From Myxococcus landrumus (GTDB lineage Bacteria; Myxococcota; Myxococcia; Myxococcales; Myxococcaceae), in the NCBI RefSeq assembly GCF_017301635.1, contig NZ_CP071091.1, positions 4,104,001 to 4,168,000 of the forward strand: a stretch of 64,000 nt of DNA, in the 5' to 3' direction. The notes beneath the pieces were generated by a model. That model made no database searches and was not told the origin of the DNA. It was given only the letters and a program-made list of their open reading frames with translations. Position 1 is the stretch's first letter, and every line of letters starts with the position of its first letter. The translations under genes were made by a program, and so were the position numbers. Below are positions 40,501-46,916 of this stretch, piece by piece.

Positions 40501-40789
40501 CGGCGGCAAGATGATCCTCTACGACTTCAAGGGGGCGCTCGAGAACAACGCCCAGGCGAGGTACTTCGTTGAAGGCTCCTCGAACTTCTTCGAGGGATGG
40601 ATCGACCCCGAGGACTTCTGGTTCGCGGGTGACTTCAAGGGCCTGGGTCGCACCCAGGGCATGTTCATGAACCGCGGTGGGATTGGCGGCCGACTGTACA
40701 TCCACGGCTTCCAGGGTGGGGCTCCCGGCCAGGGGCTCTACCGCGAGAGCTGGGGCCAGTCCGGCATGCTGAACGACTGGACGGACTGA
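37508..40789 (+). CDS. Secreted zinc-dependent phospholipase C-like protein with six propeller repeats
   Basis: Secreted protein of 1093 residues. The signal peptide ends ALA, leaving Trp as mature residue 1 (WKPIMHVYLAEQA), as in Bacillus cereus phospholipase C, where Trp1 binds zinc. Further zinc ligands appear in GPDAYPD and FVAHGVGDMFGHTMVNEYAG (HxxxDxxxH). A helical region (about 300-460) is followed by LGFP-like repeats (about 610-720). Six repeats of about 60 residues (VGDFRGLGRDQLMLIN, SGDFMGLGRDQVMFIN and so on) lie near 735-1080 and look like FG-GAP/beta-propeller blades. Expected to act on phospholipids outside the cell, perhaps in predation. A canonical HxxxE after the HxxxD is not evident, so activity is not certain. 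Confidence 0.82.
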   Translation: MNSRLRHTSWRGAATSLALLFCVLQASPALAWKPIMHVYLAEQARLEALQRQGSISLQRVDFWGQSITGDVGVFAMSPADFAAVRDYPAYYRAGVLGPDAYPDILFGQMVIHPATNSRGPTGGADSWLRQLVLSASTPQERAFALGFVAHGVGDMFGHTMVNEYAGGPFVLGDNARKHLVVEGWVGHNTPPFDTALYNSRGDDPYRIDTQAVNGFIYEQLINARRSRDGSQKNVAWQLMETAPNTTLPGVFTRTRATLLDKQEEYFEKIKWLKDRRRREVRQCGQGNVFACGRALDLMRRILKMQTLGRIRIEYNEAWVRDIDRGLKAWPETSTQVARALFMNADRRMNTDVAQGHLTDYAFKHACSMAGAPDVGCVVLSVVREILGIVAIPFDLLSALKEQLLNYLVKKATGSDIPEWKDILQAEATHVDLHLPRPSGTPSTSSELNTLMHRVSLGATTGKFDETRFAPAFNTIAGIKMSLMSDRAPWVSALQQAGLTASQADWTLDWDFTGQIHLDYLTTFDGDNQWQGVESKFRDNLPGRPLRLAYVPSVFATFFMQQKGDTHDAPNRQWLQVLPPNRTLIQETGSPELGAYVLYGGIRFGIPSPEVFVELGFRWEDIRSVQWGMFYRIPNSPVPITSLGTFLHGSNSKAPGSRYAEFQNGAVYSHVLYGVHGVMGPALQEWTKYGRDHGVLGYPTKTTFTEPDGTQRTLFSGGNIACHTSMGCRTKVGLDSQLVGDFRGLGRDQLMLINNSPYGGRIQVMDYGTSTIGGVIQYRESYEESQVFNGWHDNEDVLLSGDFMGLGRDQVMFINRSPGDRIMVADFGDTQPLAKIRYFMSAANAAYLQGWLDPNDLQYVGDFMGRGHDQVLFVNRGSGGKMMIVDFANGSATGQVVYLADAAGMFAGWLDADDEKHLAGDFLHLGHDQLMIFNQGGTGGRMGIYDFKSGPDGTLRYLENWNSPLGLLTNWVDAGDRRMAGDFAGLGYDQLLLANLDSPGGKMILYDFKGALENNAQARYFVEGSSNFFEGWIDPEDFWFAGDFKGLGRTQGMFMNRGGIGGRLYIHGFQGGAPGQGLYRESWGQSGMLNDWTD

Positions 40790-40916
40790 ACCCTTCGCGG
40801 CAGGTGACCCGCCCCTGAGCGTCCTTCATCCTGGAAGGCCTCTTGGGGGCGCGTCCCTCGCGACACAAATCCGAGCCCCACCGCGGCAGGGGAGACACGA
40901 TTCGCGGTGTAGAGGG

Positions 40917-40932
40917 TGGTCCCTTGCTTGCA
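40917..40932 (+). promoter_or_regulatory. Sigma-54 (-24/-12) promoter element
   Basis: TGGTCCCTTGCTTGCA fits TGGCACG-N4-TTGCW with GG and GC 12 nt apart. The same 19-nt sequence, extending to CACTG, occurs upstream of the gene at 51990. Transcription would start near 40944, just before the ribosome site AGAGGGGGAC and the TTG start at 40966. Confidence 0.72.
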
Positions 40933-40965
40933 CTGACGGGTGCGCACAGAGGGGGACAACCGGCT

Positions 40966-41982
40966 TTGGGGACACATCACATCCGATTCATCTGGGGGCT
41001 GCTCGTACTCGTTGGATTCCTGCCCATGGGGAGGGCGCTGGCGGTGGCGGACAATGCCGCCTGGCGGGGAGGACTGGCCCTCTACCGCGCCAAGGATTAT
41101 GCGCGAGCCTGTCCCTTGCTGCGCCAGGCGGCCGAAGCGGCCGGCACCCACGGCGAAATCTGGGCGGACCTGGGCCTGTGCGAGCTGCGGTGGGGGCGAA
41201 AGGCTCAGTCCATCCAGGCGTCGAACCTCGCCGTGCGGTATGGCGACGAGAAGACGCGCAAGGCCGCATACTTCAACCTGGGACTCGCGGGAGTGAGGCT
41301 CGTGCCTCCCGACACGGCGGACACCGAAACCTGTGTGCGCCTCCAGCCGCCGGAGGAGCTCGCGTGTGCACGGCGTTTCGTGGCATGCGGCAAGACACAC
41401 CCGACCTCCTTCCTTGGGCAGATCACGGTGCGCATCTCCGACCTGTGGATCTTCTCCTGTGAAGGGAAGGACTGTCCTCGGAAGACACCGCCCTCCCCTC
41501 CCTGTCGAGAGGAGCCCGGCACGTTCTGCCCGAGGTCGGGCATTGATTTGCTCCACGACGAATCCGCTGCTGGCACAGGGCCTCTTCCGGAGTGGACCTG
41601 CAAGATATCGGATGCCGTGGCATCTCGCGGGAAGCAATGCCAGCAGCAGAAGGGGGCAGATGCGGCGGCGTGTCTGAAAACGGCTTGCGCGGCGGCGCGG
41701 CACTGGCAGCAGGAGACGGTGATGTCTCGTGAGGAATGGCCAGAGCTGCAAGAGGAGCTGGAGTCCTGGGGCTCCCGCCACGACTGCAAGTACTGCGCGG
41801 AATCAAGAATCCAGACGCAATGCACCCTCGTCTCCATCAATCCCTGCTCGGGACGCGCTGGAGCCGTCTGTCGCGTGAACAGGAGTGACAAGAACTCGCA
41901 ACTGGGCACGAAATCCGTCTCGCCTCCCAAGACCACGGTGCGGGAATTCATCTTCAGCATCGCGCCGCTTCCTGGAGGCTGA
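40966..41982 (+). CDS. Cys-rich exported protein of unknown function, TPR-like N-terminus
   Basis: About 338 residues, starting at TTG 40966. The promoter and AGAGGGGG ribosome site fix this start, although the frame is open further upstream. A signal peptide (FIWGLLVLVGFLPMGRALA) precedes two helical hairpins that look TPR-like (ALYRAKDYARACPLLRQAAE, WADLGLCELRWGRKAQSIQ). The rest contains many Cys (about 14) in pairs and is probably disulfide-bonded. No catalytic motif recognised. Predicted to need sigma-54 and an enhancer-binding activator. Confidence 0.68.
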   Translation: MGTHHIRFIWGLLVLVGFLPMGRALAVADNAAWRGGLALYRAKDYARACPLLRQAAEAAGTHGEIWADLGLCELRWGRKAQSIQASNLAVRYGDEKTRKAAYFNLGLAGVRLVPPDTADTETCVRLQPPEELACARRFVACGKTHPTSFLGQITVRISDLWIFSCEGKDCPRKTPPSPPCREEPGTFCPRSGIDLLHDESAAGTGPLPEWTCKISDAVASRGKQCQQQKGADAAACLKTACAAARHWQQETVMSREEWPELQEELESWGSRHDCKYCAESRIQTQCTLVSINPCSGRAGAVCRVNRSDKNSQLGTKSVSPPKTTVREFIFSIAPLPGG

Positions 41983-42064
41983 CCCGCCAGGGGCGCCATC
42001 CAACACCTCCGCCGGAAATGCACACCCCGAGTGAATTTTCATTTGATTCCTCCTGGAAATCCGC

Positions 42065-42094
42065 TTGAGACCGTGCCCCGCAATCACCTACTCT
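42065..42094 (+). promoter_or_regulatory. Possible promoter of the first M57-type peptidase
   Basis: TTGAGA, an 18-nt spacer and TACTCT lie 73 nt before the start codon. The same TTGAGR-CCGYGCCCC block, with TACGGT as -10, recurs before the second peptidase. Confidence 0.45.
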
Positions 42095-42167
42095 GAGTGC
42101 GTGTCGCCGATGACCGCGCCGTGGGGCGGCTGCTCCGGGGATACGCACCAGACAGGAAGGGTCAGTC

Positions 42168-43355
42168 ATGCTTGCACGAAGCCTCGTACTTGCCGTGGGA
42201 TGTGTTGCATTGATGTTCGGGTGTTCCGAGCCACCGGATGAGACACAGGAAATCGTCGGCAACCTGGTCGAGGCCGGGTTCCCGGCCGACGACATCATGG
42301 TCGTCGAAGGGAAGGTCTACGTCGGCCGGGATGCCGAGGTCTCCCTCGCCGCGTCCCAAGAGCTGCTCAAGCTCGGTCATGATCCCAAGGAGCAGTACCG
42401 CACCACCAACCTCATCAACACGTCGCTGACGAAGATTTGTGTCAACGGCTCCACCTTCACCGGCAACTTCAGCACGGCGCTCGACCTGGCCATCCAGAAC
42501 TACGAGGAGCTGCCGCTCACCTTCTCCATGGCGCGCACGCCGAGCACCGGCTGCAGCTTCACCATCAACGCGGTCATCCAGCCGGGCGTGGTGGGAGGCT
42601 CCGCGGGCTTCCCCTCCGGCGGCCTGCCCTACTCCACCATCAACATCGGCGGTGGACTCTCCTCGTACAGCGTCGACGTCATCGAGCACGTCATCACGCA
42701 TGAGCTTGGCCACACCATCGGCTTCCGTCACTCGGACTACTACAACCGCTCCATCAGCTGCGGCTCGGGCGGCGATGAGGGTCAAGCCGGCGTCGGTGCC
42801 ATTCTCATCGCCGGAACTCCGTCCACGGCCACCGTCGGCGGCTCGCTGATGAACTCCTGCTTCCGCACGAACGAGACGGGCGAGTTCGCCGCCAGCGACC
42901 TCTCCGCCCTGCGGACCCTGTACACCCCCGTCCAGGACAACTGGCGCTGGTGCAGCAAGTGCCAGGGCATGTTCTTCGCGGGCAACCCCGGCGCCCGCTG
43001 CCCGGCCGGTGGCGCCCACGTGAACTCCGGCAGCGGCAACTATCACCTCGCGCACAGCATCGCTCCGACCGCGGGGTGGCAGGGTGGCTGGCGCTGGTGC
43101 AACAAGTGCCAGGGATTGTTCTTCGGCGGCAATCCCGGCTCCGTCTGCCCCGCGGGCGGTGGTCACGACGGCAGCACGAGCGGGGACTACCACCTGCACC
43201 ACTCCGCGGGGGCGGCCCCCGACCTGCAGTCCAACTGGCGCTGGTGCAGCAAGTGCCAGGGCGCGTTCTTTGGTGGGAACCCGGGTTCCGTCTGCCCCTC
43301 GGGCGGCGCGCACTCCGGCACCGCCAGCGGCGACTACAGCATGATCCTCCGCTGA
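42168..43355 (+). CDS. M57-type HExxH metallopeptidase lipoprotein, copy 1
   Basis: Exported zinc peptidase of 395 residues. The lipobox ALMFGCSE ends the signal peptide. The catalytic motif HELGHTIGFRH (metzincin-type HExxHxxGxxH) is near residue 178, with the family's short pro-like N-terminal region before it. This is the dual-action HEIGH (Peptidase M57, PrtB of Myxococcus) type. The C-terminus has three about 45-residue repeats: NWRWCSKCQGMFF, GWRWCNKCQGLFF and NWRWCSKCQGAFF, each with a later Cys and a His, probably zinc-stabilised binding modules. It is a tandem duplicate of the next gene. Likely substrate: prey or matrix protein. Confidence 0.85.
   Translation: MLARSLVLAVGCVALMFGCSEPPDETQEIVGNLVEAGFPADDIMVVEGKVYVGRDAEVSLAASQELLKLGHDPKEQYRTTNLINTSLTKICVNGSTFTGNFSTALDLAIQNYEELPLTFSMARTPSTGCSFTINAVIQPGVVGGSAGFPSGGLPYSTINIGGGLSSYSVDVIEHVITHELGHTIGFRHSDYYNRSISCGSGGDEGQAGVGAILIAGTPSTATVGGSLMNSCFRTNETGEFAASDLSALRTLYTPVQDNWRWCSKCQGMFFAGNPGARCPAGGAHVNSGSGNYHLAHSIAPTAGWQGGWRWCNKCQGLFFGGNPGSVCPAGGGHDGSTSGDYHLHHSAGAAPDLQSNWRWCSKCQGAFFGGNPGSVCPSGGAHSGTASGDYSMILR
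42513..42895 (+). repeat. Perfectly repeated 383-bp core of the tandem peptidase genes, copy 1
   Basis: Every base from 42513 to 42895 equals 43989-44371 (offset 1476). The first difference beyond it is C at 42896 against T. The flanks diverge, particularly the N-terminal lipobox region and the C-terminal repeats. Confidence 0.95.
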
Positions 43356-43401
43356 CCATCCCTGTCGCCAACTCAAACACAGGGCTGAACTGAAGGAACG
43401 A

Positions 43402-43464
43402 CAGGCCGTGGCGGAACCATGCGGCGCGCTTCGCAACGCGGAGCCGCCCTGCCGCCACGGCCTG
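43402..43464 (+). terminator. Long-stem hairpin after peptidase copy 1
   Basis: CAGGCCGTGGCGG (43402-43414) pairs perfectly with CCGCCACGGCCTG (43452-43464), 47 nt after the stop codon. No T-run. The same inner stem GGCCGTGGCGG/CCGCCACGGCC occurs after copy 2. Confidence 0.55.
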
Positions 43465-43535
43465 ATGTGTGTTCACGCGCCTCGATGTATCCGTTTGGAA
43501 TCACCCCCAACCTCCCCTCGAGCTGGCATCTCCGC

Positions 43536-43565
43536 TTGAGGCCGCGCCCCTTGCTCCATTACGGT
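43536..43565 (+). promoter_or_regulatory. Possible promoter of the second M57-type peptidase
   Basis: TTGAGG, an 18-nt spacer and TACGGT lie 75 nt before the start codon, homologous to the element before copy 1. It shows that the duplication includes the promoter. Confidence 0.45.
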
Positions 43566-43640
43566 GCCCAGGTGTCGTCGGAAGATGTGCCGTCTGGTGC
43601 GGCCATTCCGCCGATACAGGACTGAACAAAGGGGGTTGCC

Positions 43641-44834
43641 ATGTTTGCACGAAGTCTCGTCCTCGCCGCGGGATGTCTCGCGCTGGCCATCGGGTGTGCG
43701 GAGCCGCCGCTCGATGAAACGCAGGAAACCATCAACAATCTCGTCGAAGCCGGGTTCCCGTCCAATGACATCATGGTCGTCGACGGAAAGGTCTACGTCG
43801 GCCGGGATGCCGAGGTCTCCCTCGCCGCGTCCCAAGAGCTGCTCAAGCTCGGTCACGCCCCCAAGGAGCAGTACCGCACCACCAACCTCATCAACACGTC
43901 GCTGACGAAGATTTGCATCAACGGATCCACGTTCACCGGGAACTTCAGCACCGCGCTCGACCTGGCCATCCAGAACTACGACGAGCTCCCGCTCACCTTC
44001 TCCATGGCGCGCACGCCGAGCACCGGCTGCAGCTTCACCATCAACGCGGTCATCCAGCCGGGCGTGGTGGGAGGCTCCGCGGGCTTCCCCTCCGGCGGCC
44101 TGCCCTACTCCACCATCAACATCGGCGGTGGACTCTCCTCGTACAGCGTCGACGTCATCGAGCACGTCATCACGCATGAGCTTGGCCACACCATCGGCTT
44201 CCGTCACTCGGACTACTACAACCGCTCCATCAGCTGCGGCTCGGGCGGCGATGAGGGTCAAGCCGGCGTCGGTGCCATTCTCATCGCCGGAACTCCGTCC
44301 ACGGCCACCGTCGGCGGCTCGCTGATGAACTCCTGCTTCCGCACGAACGAGACGGGCGAGTTCGCCGCCAGTGACCTCTCCGCCCTGCGGACCTTGTACA
44401 CCCCCGTGCAGCCCAGCTGGACCTGGTGCAGCAAGTGCCAGGGCTTGTTCTACGGCGGCAACCCCAGCTCCCGGTGCCCGGCCGGAGGCACGCACGTGAA
44501 CACGGGCAGCTACAACTATCACCTCGCCTACAACATCGCCCCGACGGCGGGCTGGCAGGGTGGCTGGCGCTGGTGCAACAAGTGTCAGGGCTTGTTCTAC
44601 GGCGGCAACCCCAGCTCCGTCTGCCCTTCGGGCGGCAACCACGACGGGAGCGGGAGCCACGACTACCACCTGCATCACTCCGTGGGAGACTCCACCGACC
44701 TGCAGGGGAATTGGCGCTACTGCAACAAGTGCCAGGGAATGTTCTACAACGGGGCCGGCTCCGTCTGCCCCTCGGGAGGCGCCCACTTCGCCAGCGCATC
44801 CACCAGCTATAACTACAGCATGATCTTCCGCTGA
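43641..44834 (+). CDS. M57-type HExxH metallopeptidase lipoprotein, copy 2
   Basis: Tandem paralog of 397 residues. Lipobox ALAIGCAEPP, catalytic HELGHTIGFRH at about residue 180, and three C-terminal Trp/Cys repeats (SWTWCSKCQGLFY, GWRWCNKCQGLFY, NWRYCNKCQGMFY). The third repeat has lost residues between its Cys pairs (NGAGSVCPSGG). The catalytic core is nucleotide-identical to copy 1 over 383 bp including synonymous sites, but the termini have diverged. This points to recent duplication with gene conversion. Both copies keep all catalytic residues, so both should be active. Confidence 0.85.
   Translation: MFARSLVLAAGCLALAIGCAEPPLDETQETINNLVEAGFPSNDIMVVDGKVYVGRDAEVSLAASQELLKLGHAPKEQYRTTNLINTSLTKICINGSTFTGNFSTALDLAIQNYDELPLTFSMARTPSTGCSFTINAVIQPGVVGGSAGFPSGGLPYSTINIGGGLSSYSVDVIEHVITHELGHTIGFRHSDYYNRSISCGSGGDEGQAGVGAILIAGTPSTATVGGSLMNSCFRTNETGEFAASDLSALRTLYTPVQPSWTWCSKCQGLFYGGNPSSRCPAGGTHVNTGSYNYHLAYNIAPTAGWQGGWRWCNKCQGLFYGGNPSSVCPSGGNHDGSGSHDYHLHHSVGDSTDLQGNWRYCNKCQGMFYNGAGSVCPSGGAHFASASTSYNYSMIFR
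43989..44371 (+). repeat. Perfectly repeated 383-bp core of the tandem peptidase genes, copy 2
   Basis: Second copy of the identical block described at 42513-42895. It covers the catalytic helix and the Met-turn region. Confidence 0.95.
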
Positions 44835-44888
44835 CCCCTCTCCTCAGCGTGGCGTCAGTCGCGAAGCCACGTTGAACGGAAAGGGCCC

Positions 44889-44948
44889 GGGGCCGTGGCG
44901 GGCCCGACGGCGACAGGCCGTTCCACCGCCACGGCCCCATCACCCGCC
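44889..44948 (+). terminator. Long-stem hairpin after peptidase copy 2
   Basis: GGGGCCGTGGCGG (44889-44901) and CCGCCACGGCCCC (44936-44948) form a perfect 13-bp stem with a 34-nt loop, 54 nt after the stop codon. It shares its stem core with the hairpin after copy 1. Confidence 0.55.
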
Positions 44949-44967
44949 CCACGGGCCACGAAACACC

Positions 44968-45510
44968 ATGACCGCTCATCTTCATGTCATCACAGGCGGC
45001 CCCGGCTCCGGCAAAAGCAGCCTCATCCAAGCGCTGGCGGCAGAGGGACTCAGGTCCATGCCCGAAGCCGGTCGTGCCATCATTCAGCAGCAGGTCGAGA
45101 CCGGTGGCGACGCGCTCCCGTGGGCGGACCGAATCGCCTTCGCCGAGAAGATGTTTCGCTGGGAGCTGCGAACCCATCGGGAGGCGCGCGCGCAACGCGG
45201 CCCTGTCATCCTGGACCGCGGCCTTCCCGACGTCATCGGGTACCTCCGCGTCTGCGGCCTCCCCGTGCCGCCGTATCTCTGGAAGGCCGCGAAGGTGCTT
45301 CGCTACCATCGACGCGTCTTCATCGCGCCCCACTGGCCCGACATCTACGCCCAGGACACGGAGCGCAAGCAGGACCCCACGGAAGCCAAGGCCACGTGTC
45401 TCGCCATGAGAGAGGTCTACACGCGCCTTGACTATGAACTTGTCCCGCTTCCCCTGACGACGCTCTCGGAGCGGGTCCGCTTCGTGCGTTCGCACGTCGA
45501 GCGGGGGTAG
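44968..45510 (+). CDS. AAA_28-type ATPase/kinase-like protein
   Basis: P-loop protein of 180 residues. The start is ATG 44968, because the Walker A GGPGSGKSSLI falls at residues 9-19. ILDRGLPDVIGYLR supplies the Walker B-type Asp, with an Arg-rich lid region later. This is the AAA_28 family, small nucleotide- or thymidylate-kinase-like proteins of uncertain substrate that often phosphorylate small molecules. It is followed by an unrecognised gene after 10 nt and may share its transcript. An in-frame upstream extension to 44872 overlaps the hairpin and is unlikely. Confidence 0.8.
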   Translation: MTAHLHVITGGPGSGKSSLIQALAAEGLRSMPEAGRAIIQQQVETGGDALPWADRIAFAEKMFRWELRTHREARAQRGPVILDRGLPDVIGYLRVCGLPVPPYLWKAAKVLRYHRRVFIAPHWPDIYAQDTERKQDPTEAKATCLAMREVYTRLDYELVPLPLTTLSERVRFVRSHVERG

Positions 45511-45520
45511 GCTTCCTCGA

Positions 45521-46321
45521 ATGTCGATGCATGAAATCGAGGACATGGTGGAAGGGGCCGTGCGATTGCTCGACCAGCGCGCGGCCCCCGGTGACAGCGC
45601 CCCGCGCAGCCAGTTCGCCCGGCTCTTCGCATTCCAGGGGGACTTCGACTGCTCATTCACCCACTTCCGGGTGATGGACATCCTCCTGGCCCGCCGCTTC
45701 ACGTATCAATTCGACGTGGCCGACCACCCCGACCACGCGGCCCGCCTCGAGTTCTTCAAGGGCATCCAGAAGTTCACCTACCTCCACGAGCCTCTCGAGG
45801 CGGACACGGGCGACGACGAGGAGGAGCCCAGCCCCGTGGCCGGGTACATCGAGCCGCCTCACCTCTACTGCGATGCCGGCAGCCCCCTGTGGCGCCGCAT
45901 GGTGGAGGCCGGGAAGCTGAAGGGGCCGGATGCCGAACCACCCGTTCCGCTCCTCCTCGCCGACGTCGCACACGACGTCATGCGCACCGCGGAAGCCAAA
46001 GGCGACCTCGACCTGATCGCCATGTGGTTCAACCTGGGGCCCAGGATTCTGTTCGCGGACATGTTCACCCGACAGATTCGCAAGGGCGACTTCATCGCCA
46101 GGAACCCCTTCACGGGAGAGGACGTCTTCGCCTCGGAGGACACGGTCGCCCGAGGCCGGTTCACCCTCGAGGAGCTTCAGGCGGCCCCTCAAGCCATGCA
46201 GCTCAGAGACCTCGTGCTCCGCACCCGGGCGCTGACCGTCGAGCTCGCCTATGACAGCCGCCCCCCGGAAGAGTTTCTCGCGCAGAGCCCCACGGATGCC
46301 TGGTGGTGGGAAGGACTCTGA
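45521..46321 (+). CDS. Hypothetical cytoplasmic protein
   Basis: Unrecognised protein of 266 residues without signal peptide or membrane segment. It is rich in Asp/Glu and aromatic residues, with an acidic loop near 90-100 (DTGDDEEEPS) and helical segments RVMDILLARRFTYQF and AMWFNLGPRILFADMF. It ends with the unusual DAWWWEGL. It is 10 nt downstream of the AAA ATPase gene, so a joint function is possible. Starts ATG 45521; a second ATG six nt on is equally plausible. No catalytic motif identified. Confidence 0.72.
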   Translation: MSMHEIEDMVEGAVRLLDQRAAPGDSAPRSQFARLFAFQGDFDCSFTHFRVMDILLARRFTYQFDVADHPDHAARLEFFKGIQKFTYLHEPLEADTGDDEEEPSPVAGYIEPPHLYCDAGSPLWRRMVEAGKLKGPDAEPPVPLLLADVAHDVMRTAEAKGDLDLIAMWFNLGPRILFADMFTRQIRKGDFIARNPFTGEDVFASEDTVARGRFTLEELQAAPQAMQLRDLVLRTRALTVELAYDSRPPEEFLAQSPTDAWWWEGL

Positions 46322-46340
46322 GCGTCCGGTGCCCCGGGGC

Positions 46341-46886
46341 TCAGTCCGCGAAGACCGGTGGCGTCGTCTCGGTGAGCTCGGGCGCGGGCCTGGCGCCCGA
46401 CATGGACAACAGCCCCTTGAAGCACCGCACCGCGAGGAGCCAGTTCTTCGGTGAGCGCATGTCCAGCCCCCCGAGCAGTTGCTTGAGGATGCTCAGGGTG
46501 TCGAAGTAGACGCGCTCGCAGACCAGCGTCTCCGACTCATCGAAGATGAAGTACGCGGACATGCGCACCCGGAAGCGGCTCCCCGTCGGAGGAATGGAGC
46601 CCAGCGGGCCGAGGTGGGTTCCCATCAACCAGAACTCCACGATGACGGCGTCATCGCTGTGCCGGAAGGAGATGATTTCGTGGCGCTGGTCCGGGAACGC
46701 GACCCGGGACTCGCGGTAGTAGTCGCGCACCGCCTTGTCGCCGTCGTGGACCACCACGGTGGGGACCAGCTCGTAGTGAGGGTGCGGGAAGGTCGACAGG
46801 ACGGCATCCCAGTCCTGCTTCACTTCGTCTCGGAAGTGGTCCAGCACCAACTTCTGACGTGCCTTGCGTCGAGCCTCTGTCGTCAC
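46341..46886 (-). CDS. SnoaL-like (NTF2-fold) ester cyclase/isomerase-family protein
   Basis: Protein of 181 residues with the NTF2-like pattern: an N-terminal helix pair (VLDHFRDEVKQDWDAVLSTF), the HPHYELVPT strand, VRDYYRESRVAFPDQRHE helix, then three long strands (VIVEFWLMGTHLG, FRVRMSAYFIFDE, LVCERVYFDTLSIL). This is the SnoaL polyketide cyclase/ester hydrolase superfamily, small-molecule enzymes with an acidic His-Asp pocket. It is 30 nt downstream of the MBL-fold gene on the same strand and probably under the same TetR control. Substrate unknown. Confidence 0.8.
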   Translation of the reverse strand: MTTEARRKARQKLVLDHFRDEVKQDWDAVLSTFPHPHYELVPTVVVHDGDKAVRDYYRESRVAFPDQRHEIISFRHSDDAVIVEFWLMGTHLGPLGSIPPTGSRFRVRMSAYFIFDESETLVCERVYFDTLSILKQLLGGLDMRSPKNWLLAVRCFKGLLSMSGARPAPELTETTPPVFAD

Positions 46887-46916
46887 GTGTGCCTCGGGGG
46901 GGTCGAAGGGAGAAGC

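Noticed and set aside
37514-40705. Minus-strand open frame of more than 1000 codons opposite the phospholipase-like gene
   Set aside because: Antisense shadow of a signal-peptide-bearing, motif-rich gene.
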